Shown in pieces: positions 1-12,700 of a stretch of 17,305 bases of DNA. The DNA lies in NCBI GenBank assembly GCA_027578815.1, contig JANBTH010000445.1:1-17305 (forward strand). Reading direction: 5' to 3'. The translations under genes were made by a program, and so were the position numbers. Numbering within the stretch: the first letter of the stretch is position 1; every line of letters starts with the position of its first letter. This stretch comes from Coemansia sp. RSA 1804 (Eukaryota > Kickxellomycota > Kickxellomycetes > Kickxellales > Kickxellaceae). Under the pieces are notes generated by a model. That model saw only the letters and a list, made by a program, of their open reading frames with translations, ran no database searches and was not told the DNA's origin.

Positions 1-291
1 CATGATCACATGGTTGGATCTAGCCTTCTGAGTTGGTTTGATGGGTGACGTTGTTGTGCATGCACGTTTCTGTGTGTCTTCGGTTGAGAAACAATGAAGA
101 CCCCTCTCTCTACATGTCCATTGCCTTTTGTTCCGCCTGCTCTGGTCTGCTTGGCTGTGTGCACACTGTTTCTGGTGGTTGCGGCGGCTGATGGCAAAGA
201 ACCAGAAGCTGAAGAAAGCTGAAGAAGATAAAGAAGTCGTGCTGCGCTGAAAACGCTCAGGATTCTGACTATTCTTCCGCAGGCTTCTCAT
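1..291 (-). CDS. Possible 5' part of a divergent gene, cut by the left window edge
   Basis: On the minus strand a frame opens with an ATG whose complement lies at 289-291. It stays open for 97 codons to the first base of the window, so any stop lies outside. The ATG has A at -3 and follows an in-frame stop (complement of 307-309). The product would be rich in Ser, Thr, Arg, Lys and Gln, with a short aromatic patch around residues 31-36. It shows no recognisable domain. The Arg/Ser-rich start with few acidic residues would be compatible with a mitochondrial presequence, but that is only a composition argument. In its favour are its position, head-to-head with the giant gene across an AT-rich gap, and the length of the open frame. 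Against it, the composition is unlike the giant gene and another plausible short ORF overlaps it on the opposite strand. An untranslated leader is equally likely. Confidence 0.2.
   Translation of the reverse strand, partial: MRSLRKNSQNPERFQRSTTSLSSSAFFSFWFFAISRRNHQKQCAHSQADQSRRNKRQWTCRERGLHCFSTEDTQKRACTTTSPIKPTQKARSNHVIM
94..222 (+). CDS. Small ORF, 42 aa, signal-peptide-like; doubtful
   Basis: The ORF starts with ATG at 94, with A at -3, directly after an in-frame TGA at 85-87, and ends at TGA 220-222. The predicted 42-residue peptide has a lysine at residue 2, a hydrophobic stretch at roughly residues 12-32 (rich in Leu, Val, Ala and Cys) and an Ala-Ala-Ala sequence before Asp-Gly that would suit signal peptidase. 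It closes with a short acidic tail of Lys, Glu, Pro, Ala and Ser. This resembles a secretory signal peptide with almost no mature protein. No consensus splice donor was found inside the ORF that would extend it. It could be a small secreted peptide, part of a gene truncated by the window, or chance. It lies antisense to the candidate ORF at 1-291, and at most one of the two is likely to be real. Confidence 0.18.
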   Translation: MKTPLSTCPLPFVPPALVCLAVCTLFLVVAAADGKEPEAEES

Positions 292-793
292 AGTAAAGCA
301 AAAAGTTCAAACACCCGAACACTCCGACTAATACAAATCCACCCTCCTTTGGAATGCAAAATAGTAATAATTTTGCACACAAATACAATTTTTGCTTTGT
401 CAACGTGTGATCAACCAAAAAGCGGCGTGATGACAAAAATGCACAAACAGATCAACTTTTGAAGACGCCCTTTTTCTTGTTTGCAGCTTGTTTATTTTTT
501 ATTTTTACTTTTGCCTTCTATTCTATCCTCCTCCAATTTGCAAAACCTCGCACTTGAAAATAAAACTGCTTTTCTTCAGGGGTGTTCTACATTGCGCTTT
601 TATCTTCCAGGTTGCAATCCTCAATCTCTATTCTGTCAAATCCGCTTCATAAAAAGTCACAGCGCAAAGCAGAGACGCAATTAGGATATAACCCCGACCA
701 GAAAAAGAAACCTCATACAACTCTTGCACAGTGCCGTTGCTGTCGCATCTTTCAGCGCGCTTTGGAGGAATACGCCTTGACACTGTTTTCTGA
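292..793 (+). promoter_or_regulatory. Upstream region and probable 5' leader of the SZT2-like gene
   Basis: This stretch holds no convincing gene. The part at about 300-470 is AT-rich and contains two tiny ATG-initiated frames on +: 354-410 (18 codons) and 430-462 (10 codons). Positions 465-535 are strongly pyrimidine-rich, and a CCAAT pentamer lies at 533-537. Weak TATA-like A/T stretches occur near 557-567 and 647-656, but neither is diagnostic. No ATG occurs on + between 463 and 793, so if transcription begins within or after the pyrimidine-rich stretch, the ATG at 794 is the first start codon. The sequence ending at 486 (pyrimidines followed by TTTGCAG) also looks like a splice acceptor, so a 5' UTR intron is possible. 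I found no matching strong donor. Confidence 0.35.
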
Positions 794-3700
794 ATGAGCG
801 ATAGAAAGCAGACAGACACCAGCCATGGTGGGAGCAGCGTTTCTGGTCCCTTTGCTGCTCCACCCTCCCCTTCTCCTGTAAATGTCGCCCACGCTGTGGT
901 AATGGCAACCAAAGAAGAGGTTCACGAACGCAATGCCGACCACGCCCTGTGGTTGCTGAACAATCTTCATGTGCCACTAGCATTCAAGGACATGGATAAT
1001 CCATACTACCACATAATTGACGTTGTTGCGGATTCTGCTCCAAACGGATCAATCGGGGGTGCAGGAAGTAACTCCTTAAGCAGCGCGGAAGCACGAAATT
1101 CGTTTCCCTACACCCAAAAGCAGAGTCGCGGAGCATCACATAGGCTAGAGGAAAAATCGAACCACTCTATGCTAAATACTCCGGTCGACGACATTTCATT
1201 GCTGGAGGAGAGCCTTGACAGGAGGTACACATTTACGGAAGACACCGTTTTCTGGACGCTGGACAACGAGTATAATGTTTTCTTCATCATCGATATCAGC
1301 CAGAGCATGTACTCCCTGGATCCAAACACAAACAACACGTATATCCACACTGCTCTTGAGACGCTTGAAAAGTGCCTCATGGGCATGGTACAGCCGTTTT
1401 CTGTCCGTTCAATCACTGGGCTTCCAGACTACACAGTAAGTTACTTGCCCAGCTATAAAGAACTACAAGTCCTCACAAATGTCAATCAAGCCAAAAAAAA
1501 CATAATCCTTGATTGTTCATGGTTCGGTTATTTGTGTATGTAATCTATCTGCTAATTAATTTTTATTGCCGTTATCTTCTTTTGCGTATGTTCTGCCTAG
1601 GTCGAGCCACATATATGTGCCAGCGTGGTTGGTTATTGTCCACGGCCGGCGGGGTCATATCCAATTGAAGAAAACCGCAAGAAGCTTCCGTTCTGCCGCA
1701 CGTTAGCTCACGCCCATATGGTGACCGTTGAAGGAATACCAGGATTTATAAAGACAATTCGGAATTTTCTGTTCAATTACGAGTGCGAAATAACTGACTC
1801 TCTCGGAAGTTTCCCACCTCCGCAGCCGCCAATACCTCTTGATATTCCGCCAGAGCCAAGCATTGTGGATTCCAAACAACGATCCAAGCGCTCTCGCCAT
1901 GGACGTAAAGGCCAAACCGGACAATCGTTTGAGACGTTCGGCGCCTCTGGCAAGGCTCCTCGACCAGGCGACACCTTTACATTCACCTACGACCCTGATG
2001 CGCCGCTTGTGCACGCGCTACAGATTGCAGACTATTTCTTAAAGATAATGCCTGAGGTGTGCTCGCCTGCATTTGTCTACCTTACGGATGGCGTTGCAAA
2101 ATCACACTTTGCGATCTCCAAAGTGCAGGAGATCACAAGCTCGTTGGTTCGGCGAAATACTCGCTGTACGTTTGTTCAGGTTGGCTCATGCGGTGGATAT
2201 ACACCAGAGACCACGTTTGGCTATGTGAGCGACAGCGAGCTTCTGTTTTACATGGCAGCGTCATTGAATGGTCGATTTATCTATGCCAGTGATTGCCCGG
2301 ATACGGTGCTTCCACACCAAGCCAATTTCTACCATCAGGTAATGCTCATTAGAGAGACCCGAATTGCTAGAACGCCCGTTCGCCATAGATATGACCATGT
2401 GTTTTATGGAGGCCGGCGGACAGGCGATCTTCCACGCGAAAGGCTGAATATTAACAAGGATTGCGGCCTACAGACAACACAAAACGGAGATCCCAAATTT
2501 CCCTGGTGTCCAGAAAGCAGACCGCCAAGCGTGGAAACAGTGACTGCTCGGTACACCGACTACAATATACCGATTAATATGGGAGCGCTGATAGAAGCGA
2601 GGATGAACGAGGGGTTTTCAATCCGTAGCATCCAGGTATCAAAGTTTGACAGGGATGGATTGGTTGAGCGTGTGGACATTAACTTGGAGCTTGTTTGGCA
2701 TCCTAATGTGACAGTAATCTACCGCATCAAGAATGTTCACAATGTGGCCTTTGACAGCGCACAAAGGAGTGCCGGGAAGAGTGGTCATGTAGGTGGTGTT
2801 CAAATATCAGCATCAGGGCCAGTGTCGAGATCAGGATCCGGACGGGGCCTGGATTCCGGATCTGCCAGCGAGGAATATGAGGAGCATGTTTCATCGCTGG
2901 ACGATCGTAGTCAGCGCAGTCCGAACATGGCTGAGATTATGATTCGTGCATACAATATGTTTACGCTGGTGTTTCTGCGGTCCGATTACAATGACAAAAG
3001 CAAGGGCGGTATATTTCTAAAGGTGGCGATGCTTCACGATTTCCTAAAGTCTATTGACGACAAGGACAAGCAACTGCGGCAAATCTACTCAATAGATCCT
3101 GGTGCACTAGTCAACCAGCACAAGGATCAGCCTCCTGTTTTTGTCCCGCCTGCCATTGCTACCAAACCCAGTTCCTTGCCTACAAACAACGGAACAATTC
3201 CGTTAGCCAGCCGTGTCTTTACCGAAGAGATAGATCTAAGCGTTTTTATGAGTTTCGCCGACTGGGGCACTGAGCACTACCGCATTTACGACACTCTTGT
3301 TCAGCTTTCGAGGAACGACGGGGACTTTAAGTCTCTCGCAAACTTCTCACATGTAACATCAATGTTTATCGATGCTGACCTTATTTCGTCGTACTTTGAT
3401 GGCATAAACTTTACAGAAGCAGCAAAGCAGGGACAGCGCGTCATGAACGAGTTTCGAGCACATGTGTGTCAAGCTGGTACGTGGGCTCTGCTTGGCGACC
3501 AAACACTGTCAGTTGTATTTTTGCGGAATACATTTAGACAATCGCACCAGAGTCCCGCCTTCATTATTGTCCGCTGGGAAATGTCTACTAATTGGATTCT
3601 ACGAGTGTCCTTTTATCTCTATAACGGTACTGTTGACGCTCGCAAGATTGTCATGGACTGCTTGCCTACATTCAGTGACTCTTTCCGCCCCAGCTACCGT

Positions 3701-6700
3701 GATCCCAACCGCGAATCTGTCGTCCGTGCTACCAGACCGCTGCATCTTTTGCCTATGGATCTTGATATTGCAGAAAAGATGCCTTCAAACTTGCTAAGCA
3801 CACGTGACATTGGAGATTTGCATACGTATGTCGTTGAATGGCGCTGGTCATATCTTGCACGCGAGGGTAGATATGAAGATTTGAGCGGCGAAGGGTCAGA
3901 TAGCGAGATTGTCCGTCAGGCGCTTCATCGTTTGGCACTGACATTGGGGTACCAGCGCCTTGGACAGGACTTTACATTGCTCAACGCTAAAGGAGAAAGC
4001 ACAGGGCTGATGCATGGACCAGATGCGTCAAAGTATGACAGCTGTATCACCTTTTTCCACGAGCGGGAGGGATATGATGCCGAAGAGCTGTTGTTGGCAT
4101 GCCAGTACCAGATCATTGTGGACATGAAGCAATCGTCGGTTACTGCCAGAACGTGGATAGAGCCATGGTCTGCGCGTTTTATTCGCATGCTTTTTGAGGA
4201 CGACTTCCGTCTTCTTGCACCGCTGGGAACATTTCAACAGATCCTTCAGCCAGAGCGATGCTTCCAGCTCAAGGTACCTAATATTGCCGAGTTCCATAGC
4301 AGACGAATGAATATGTTTTCCATTATGGCTGTAGTCAACTCTAGTCGGATTGCTCTTCGTATGCTCCAGCTTCCGGAAATATCACCCGACTATGCACTAT
4401 GGACCCATCCGGACGGACCGGACAATATTATTGTTGATGATCCAACATTCGAGATAACACGGGAGCCTGATCCGGACGAAGACCTAGAGATCCAAATGCT
4501 CGATGCCGATGGGAACATCACTGAGAAGTTTAAGGCCACCGAATACTACAAAACGCACGATCGAAACGACACGCGTAGTTTAGTGGAGCAAAGGAAACTT
4601 AGGATTGTCCATCTAGGCACTAGATATGGAGAACGACGCGCAATACTGTTAGAGAGGTTCATGCTCACGCTCTTTGACAAGAACGATGAGGGAAAATACG
4701 ACCCATTTATCGAAAAGTACCGCTTGAACGAGTACAACCCGTTTATTCTGGCGGCAATCAACCCTGGCCATCCTCGCAAGCTGTTTTTCAACAAGCTGAC
4801 GACAAAGTGGATGACAACAGGCGAATTTACAACCGTTGCTCACCGGTGCTTCCTCGAGTTTGCACTGTTCAGTCACTGTGATGCAATAAGCGTGAATGCC
4901 GAAAACTTTAACAAGTTGCGTTTTGCGAGTAGCATTGTGGGGGAGATGGCAGAGCATATTCCTAATATGCGCCAGGCTACTGGTATTCCCAACGGCCTCG
5001 ACGAACATCTCTACATGGATAAATGGTTTGTTTTCCGCCTCCCGAACAGCACTTCTTTCTTGATGGTGATTTTGCCCAATGTTGCTCTTTCCGCGCCCAA
5101 CCGCCAACTTCAGCAGGACTATGGCAACGATTCAATGCAGCAGACGACAGTTGGTAGTGAGTCAGATCGATCAGACGCAGAGAAGGATGAAACCGATAGG
5201 TCTGTTAGTGGCAGTGCCTCCCAGACGTCTGACAAGAAGAGCTCTTCATCGTCCGAGACAAATCAAACGGCCGGTCACAAGCGACAAGACTCTGAGCCAG
5301 TAAGCCCACCCGTATTTACGCCGGCGCTGAAACAGTCGATTTTGGGGAACCAGGCACCAATTACGGAAGGAGCCAGTCCCACTTCTATAAACTCCTATAC
5401 GCTGGTGATGGAATGTAGCATGGATCAATCTGAGATGCGGCGAAAGGTGCGGTCAATGGATCCTCTTTACCAACTAGCATTCAAAACCAAGCTCAACCTT
5501 CGGCCGCTTAAGATTCATACTAACAGTACAAAGGTACTTGGTGATTGCTTCCAGGGATTTGTTGGCCAAAACGACGTGCCGATTCCATTCACAGACTATG
5601 CGTTAGAAGAGATTAAATCATTGGAGCGTATGTATTCGGAGGCTAACTTGCAGACAATATACTTGGCGCTGCTTCTCAATCGCAGGGTGTCGGAGCTGGA
5701 CCTGATTTCGTGCCAACAGTCAACGCTCTGGAAGAAGCAGTCCATTGATGTCGACATCACTGCGTTTCTGCACAGCCAAGATGTAGCAAGGATCAGCCGC
5801 GACATTCAATGGCAGGCAGCGGATCAGCAGAGTTTGCAAGAAAAGTTTATGCACCTTTTGTGCGAATCGTTTACACCGCTTCCAGTTGACGTCGATCCGT
5901 CGCAGGGACGGTATTACTATTGTAAGACCACACCCGACAAACGCTGCGAGCTTGAAGTGTGCTTGCAACTTGCACATAATCCGCTTTTTGTCAACCTCCA
6001 ATGCTCAGTTGAGGTGCTTGATGGTGACATTGGACATGAGAAGCGACTCAATATGCCTATCGATAATCTACCGCTTTCGTTGGAGCTTCTGTGCGAGCAG
6101 GCGGGCATCCCATGGCGTCCGCCCACCGATCATTTTGAACCCTTGAAAGATGTGCGTGTTATATTGCATATACACTGCATGTATCTTCCTAACGAGGAGT
6201 CGAGTAAGAGCAGCCCGGCTGGCTCAGATACCGAAGTGTCAGCGGAAGAGAAGGCAAAGTTATTCCAGCCAAAACCGGACAAGCATGAGCTGGAAACCAG
6301 GCCACATCAGTCATTCCAAAACACAATGTCTCTTTCATCGCTTGTCCAAGAGTCCTTTGATCCAGTGACGATTGTGTCCAAGGATGGCGTTCCTAGCTTT
6401 GGCGCTGATCAGCTCCCTTCTTCTATTGTTGCCAAGCAGCACATCAACGCACAGATGGCTATGCTGAAAGGCCTCCCGTATGACCAGTTGGAGCTTGTGC
6501 GCCATTGTCACCGCAAATTTGTTCGTTTCATTGCCCAGGAGACACTGTATGCACTACGCGACATCAAACCAGTCACCGTGGCATTGCTTAATCAGGTATG
6601 GCATACAATTGCCACCACTGTGGACGACGACGTTCCCTTGGATCGCTTTGAGTTTTCGCAAAACAAGCTTGACTTGAACTTTGTCATTGATATGCCGGAG

Positions 6701-9700
6701 GCATCGAAACGTAGCCAAGCAGTCCGCCTCGTAATGACCGAGCTGCTGAAGCAAGAGGGCTCCCCCACCAGCTACCCTCTTGGCAGGTTAGAGTCCCTGG
6801 GCGGCGTTGTATACGCGCGTGATGTGCGCAGCCGCTCTGCTCGGATGGAGGCTGGTGATCGTATCAGAGCACGCGCAAAGAGTGATGCTCAGGGTGGCTC
6901 TGTAGCTCTTAATGAAAGCAACACCAACTTTATCAAAAATAAGGGATCAAACACAAATGACCTCACTGATGCGATTCCATCGTGGTTCCTTATAAAGCCT
7001 ACTTCCAAGCTAGACGGTGTTCGCATATTGACGCATAACTACTCGATAGTCACTAGTGAAGCAGCCGACAACGTTTTAGCAGTGACCCGGCAGCGCTTGA
7101 TGGTTGCATTGAAAGCAGCAAACACGCGACTGTTACTTGAGGAAATGGCCGATTCGCACAGATTCCCTGATTTGCTTGTTCCGCCAGACTCTTCTCATAT
7201 TGGCATGCTTTCCAGAGCCGGAGCCACACGTGCTACTGGTCAGTCTCTGGAGTCATACAATGTGCGTGGCGATAACTTGCAAGTAAACACAAGGAAGGGC
7301 CCGCATGACAACCAGGGTTTGGGTGTGCACAACACAGATGGCGATATCAAGGCGCGGATGGGAGGCGGTTCGATCTATCAGGATGGTTACTTATCTGCTG
7401 GTGCATCTGCCGGCGGAGCAGACGATTACAAGCATGGCCAGTCGCTATCCAAGAATCCATTCAACATTGCGTCGATACTCAAGCCATACATTCCGGACCA
7501 TCCAGAATTCTATTCATGCGAAGAACAGTTCACACACATATTCCCGCTTCATCCGCGCATTTCGCCAACTCGGGCAGTGCAGGCGGTTCTCGCTAGCGGC
7601 ATGATGAATAACAGGCTTGTCAACCAGCGCAACATGTTTTTTGTGCGCGACAAGGGAAGCGTGTTTTACGCCTCACTTGCTGTTGACCGCGTCCCGTATA
7701 TCAATCCGTTTGGTATGCACGAACATGAAAAGGGACCAAAAACGACTAGCTCCTTGTCTAGTATGCCTGATCAGACGTCTACATTTGCGACACGCATGAC
7801 CTCCTCGGATGAGATACTGCGCGGTGCCCATACTGTGGCGACTACTTCACCCAATCCTAATGTTTACGAACCCTTCAAGAGTGGCTCGCGTGTAATGTTT
7901 GACTCGTCGTTATCGTTTGCTGATTTAGGGGTGGGTGGTGCATCCATACCCGATCCGGCTTCTCAGGCTCAGATCATGGCAAGACCAAAAGATGACACGC
8001 GTAGGCGCTCACCATTTATTCAACCGATCAATACGGAGGGCCCTGGGTCTTCTGTGTTTGCGCCGACAACATCCGCAATCAACAGCGACGCTATTTTCTC
8101 GGTATCGGTGGATGGACTGCAACCCTCTTCGCCTCGTTTGGACAGCACAGATGGTGTTTTGCGAGGAAACATTATATATCCATTGTCCGGGGCTGCTTCA
8201 TCTTATCATTCAGTGTCTGCAACGCCTGAATCGCCATCCAACAAGCACTTTGTGTCATCGCTAACCAACATCGAAGATCCCAACGCGTCCGCAAGCGCAT
8301 CCAGACGCTTCACAGAACCCGGTAGGAACCCAGGCCAATATCAGACTGCCAGACTCCAGACACAGTCTGCTATAAATCTGACACAGCCCACCACGACGGG
8401 ATCGCCTCTGGATGGAAATGTCAGACATCTACCAGAGGCACTTACAGCTCGTCCAGACGTTGGTGGTGGGATTGGCTTGAAAGGGACTCAGACCCCTGTG
8501 TTTGGTGATACTTTCAAGGGCATGCACAGCGAAGAAAGGACTGTTCCTTGCTTTGTGTTGCATCTTCATGGCGTGGACAAGCCCAGAAAGGAGATGACTC
8601 AGAGCCTTGTGCGGAAGATCAAAGAGCGAATAACCGTGCATGTCACTATGCCTGAGATTTCAGATATGCTGCTTAGACGCGTAACGCTGAATAAGCATGA
8701 CATGGATTTTCTGTTTCCCATGTGCAATCCGGAGCCGGTTGTTCTCTACATGCCGCTACCCAAGCTTGTTCACGACGTCGGCCGGTTGATGGGTCATTTC
8801 AAGCAGGCCCTAGGCGACATTATCTCACCCTTTCCGTCTTCTGACATGCTTCCAAAGGCAATTCGGCGCACATTTGCCCATTTGCGCAGACGCCACAGCA
8901 ATGAGACTGTTGCTGATGGCGGCATGGGAATTGACGGCCAGGTGCCGAGAGTGCTGCGAGACGATATAAGCCGCATCATGGAAGGTTGGGAGTATGACGA
9001 CCAGATTCCCGCGCGTGTTCCGCTTGAGGAGATGACATTTTTGTACAACTTCTTTACCATGAGCGGTGCACCGCCGCAGGCAATGACCGATATTGGCACT
9101 GGTGTTGCGATAGTTACAGCATTGCCCTTGACTAAAGACCGCATGTTGCCAAGAGGTATTTGGAAGGAGCTATCTTCTTCGCAGGATTCTTCTGAGCCTC
9201 ATGGACCACCGGCAGGCGGCGATCAAGGCGGTGCTCGCCAAGAGACACGCACACAGAACACGGACGATGCCTTGACAATGGCATCTGGTAATGTCAGGCG
9301 CGTAAGCCAGTCATCTGCGCATCGGCGTGCCGCAAGCTATTTCATGGATGTTGTGTCAAGCACAATGGTTCCAGGTTATTCGCAAAGCGGTCCGCTTTCT
9401 CCGGGTCAACAATCCTCCAAGATGTTTCAGCGCAGAGCATCACACACCCCATTGCCGCATGAGCAGCAAGTGCCACAGTCTTCTCATTCATCGTCGGCAT
9501 CCATCCTTGTTGACAGCGAAGGCTCGTCGGCAGCAAGCAGTTCTCCAAACCCGGCATCTGGGAATCCAGTTGATAGTAGCAAGACTGGAGAGTCCGGCAC
9601 TGCGCGCACAATATCCAGTCTAGAGATTGCAGGTCTGTTTAGCGAGTACATGCGCCAGTTTAAGGAGGCCCGTGCGCACTTGCGACTTGACGCATCGGAG

Positions 9701-12700
9701 TTTAGCAATGTTACCGAGTTGATGAAAAGTCAGGTCGATGAGTTCAAGGGCGAACAGGTTGTGGCGATAACTATGTGGACTAATGCTAGTGTGAGAATTG
9801 ATCGTTTGTCTGCGTACGTGGCTCGCGTTTACTGGAACGCGCTTGGTGACTATGTTTCTGAAAACATTCTGCATCCAATTCTATATGCAGGATGGGGAGA
9901 TTTGGCGGATCCACTGGTGAAAGTCCCCGACCCACTTGCTAGTCTTGAATCATACAACAGCAGCGCGTCGTTGGCTGGTGCGTCTTCACAGCCAAAATGC
10001 GTGTTGGTTCCGTTGTACTCCCTGGCCTCGGATGAGAAGCTGGCTGCACAAGCGCGTCTTGCAATGTTGCGCGCCAAGGGAAGTAAGGCCCTTCGAGCGC
10101 CAAGTACATTTACTGAAACCACCAAAAGGCAAATGCATGCAATGGAGATTGCCAGGCAAATGGCGCAGTACTGGGGTTGCCAAAAAACCGTTAACTCTAT
10201 TTGCCACCATCGGCAAAAGCTTCCCCGCGTCACTGGAATTTCGCATTGGTTTTCTGACGAGCTTTACGACGTGCTACAAACAATGTGCCCGTCCATGCAC
10301 CCAGCACGTTTTAGGCTTTTGGAAAACCCGCTCGTGCTTGACAACGCAGATCGCGAGATTGGCGATAGGCCCAAGTCGCTATTCCCTGCACATTCCTTGA
10401 GGATTTCTAATCAACAGGGCAATGCTAACATTGTCTACGATCTATCCGCACTGCCAAAGGTGCTAAAAGGGACACGCCAGTCGTTCTGCATAATGTGTAC
10501 TCTGTCTCTAGATGAGCTTGACTCCCAGCAGCTCCAGCGTCCAGCATCATTGTCTCACCGTGGTGATAAGACTTATTCGGGTGTTTCGGGTTCGACATCT
10601 GCGGTTTCCCATGCTCCGCCTCGACGTGTGGATCCGCCAAGAAGACACAACCCTGCACTTGGTCACCAGCGTGTAACCACACGCTCGTCACTGAGCTCGG
10701 GTGCTGCTGGGCAGCCCCAGATACACGGGCTCGGACTGCAGGGGTGGGTTCAAGGAGATACCAACCAGAGTTCATTATCTGGCCAGCATAACCACCAGAA
10801 GCCATACCAAAGACCACAACACCATTACGGTGGCGGCCAAAAACATTCGTACAACAGGGCCTTGGATACTGGTCATATGGGTCGGCGCTCATACAGATTA
10901 CCCGCCATTTCTGAGCGTCGCTCTGTGAACACAGGCCCAAAAAAGATGCCGCCTCCATCAGATTACAAACCTATTGCCGATCCTGAGACTCCTGTTCTTA
11001 GCGTTGATGAGATTACACACTATCCTCTACATTTGACATCCGAACGCACGCCAACAATAGCTTGGTTGGTTGTGTGGCTCGTTGGCGGCGAGCTGGAGAT
11101 GGTAGGATACAACGTGTCGGAACGTCTATGGAATAGTATGCGTGATCAAATAGGGCAGCGTCTTGAGCGCGAAAGTCGTCGTAAGCAGCTTCTGGGAATG
11201 TTTGCATCGCACATGGGAGGAATATTCCCTGGATATGATCGCAAGGCGCAGCACAAGGGAATCTCGAGCGCTTGGCTCGATCGCGATGTCACAAGAGATC
11301 TTATCAACAAGTTTGCTCTGCAGAAGCAGGTTGCAACAGACGACCAAATCCACTACTTTAACATTGATCGGCATCTTTCTGCGTTCTACAAGGACCTGCT
11401 TGGCGTCTACGATGGGTCTGAAGAGCTCGAGAAGATCCTTGCAAACCCGCCTGCGGCAGACATGACGGTTAATGACATGAGGAATGAACTTGTATTGCGA
11501 CAGCTTCAGCCAGAGCATTTACGCTGGGCGCGTAAGCTTACGTTTGTTGACTATACACAGCCATATGTTGACACGCGCCATCCTGACACGTTGTTCCGCA
11601 TTGGCAGCAGGTTCATGCGCGCCTATCAGGGCAGAATATGGAACGTTCTTCGCTATGATGAGTTGATGCGGATAGCTGAGCAGTGGAGGCGGATGGCTGT
11701 TGTTAATGGGCTTTCCACATCCTTATACGGGAGATCACACCTGCTCACTGGAAGTAGACACCCTGACAGCGCACGCCTATCTTTATTGGAGGGGATTAGC
11801 ACTGGTTCTCATACATCTTATGGCCAGATTTCGACGACGCCTGTCCAGATAGTGCCTATCGCTGCAAAACAGACAAACAGTTCACAGTCCAATGTGCGTG
11901 CTCAGGCCCCAGCAAGGGAGGATCAACGCGAGGAAAGTATAAAGGATGGCATGGACAAAGGATCGGTGCATAGCCCAGCGGTATCCAACAGCAAGAACAC
12001 CTTTGAGATATCGCTGGAGAACATAAAGATGGTAATGGAGAGTGCGCGTTTGCTCCACTTTGTGTGCGCACCAATCCAAATCACTCGCACAATAAGGCCA
12101 GCTGGAACTGATTTGCGGGCGTTCAAGCGACTATTCTATGTTGTGTCGGCAATGCTGCAAAACCTAGCCGATAGCTATATCGACTATCTCTGCAGCACCG
12201 GGTATGCGATTGCAAAGCGCTACGAAAAGGAATACCATTGGAGTCAGGCGCTGGAGAGTCTTGGTTACTCGCCCGATAAGATCTCTAGCTTTACAAAGTC
12301 CTTTATGGGCAAGCCAGCATCGGGATTTATTCAAAGCCACCACACTGATACCTCGAATCTGTTGCTTCCAAACATCGTAGTCCCCTGTGCATATCTTTTT
12401 GCCAACACGGAGCGGTCCAACCTGGTAACGGAGGTTGAGGTGAATCCTGAAATGCTCTCAATCCGCGTCTACGCTCTTGGTCGATTTACGCCCGAATGGC
12501 GCTCCTCTGTTCCGGGGTATGTGCGATCCACAGTGAATCAGAACTCGATCAAGAATTTCACGTTTGAATTGTCAAAGTTCAAAAAGCTGCTTCACGCGAA
12601 AAGCTTTGTTTACGACTTTCAGCTGCGCTACGTTGCCTATCTGCTCAAGCCAGCCGATTCCGTCTTTCTGGTTCTTCGCGAGATGGCTCAGCAGACCAGT

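Noticed and set aside
6..197. 63-codon minus-strand frame beginning with TTG
   Set aside because: It has no ATG start and no recognisable product. The longer ATG-initiated minus frame from 291 is the better candidate there.
582..797. 71-codon + frame overlapping the start of the giant gene
   Set aside because: It begins with GTG, not ATG, and has no recognisable domain. No ATG occurs on + between 463 and 793.
1622..1623. Alternative acceptor AG for the intron
   Set aside because: Joining the donor at 1436 to position 1624 shifts the frame and would destroy the giant ORF, whereas the acceptor at 1600 keeps phase 0.
4649..5107. 152-codon open frame on the minus strand
   Set aside because: It is antisense to an ordered part of the giant protein, with no domain or start context to support it.
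9936..10400. 154-codon open frame on + in another frame
   Set aside because: It overlaps the giant reading frame completely and shows no recognisable protein features.
10425..10958. 177-codon open frame on the minus strand
   Set aside because: It lies wholly antisense to the giant exon in a low-complexity region. The product has no recognisable domain, and such shadows are expected over 15 kb of coding DNA.
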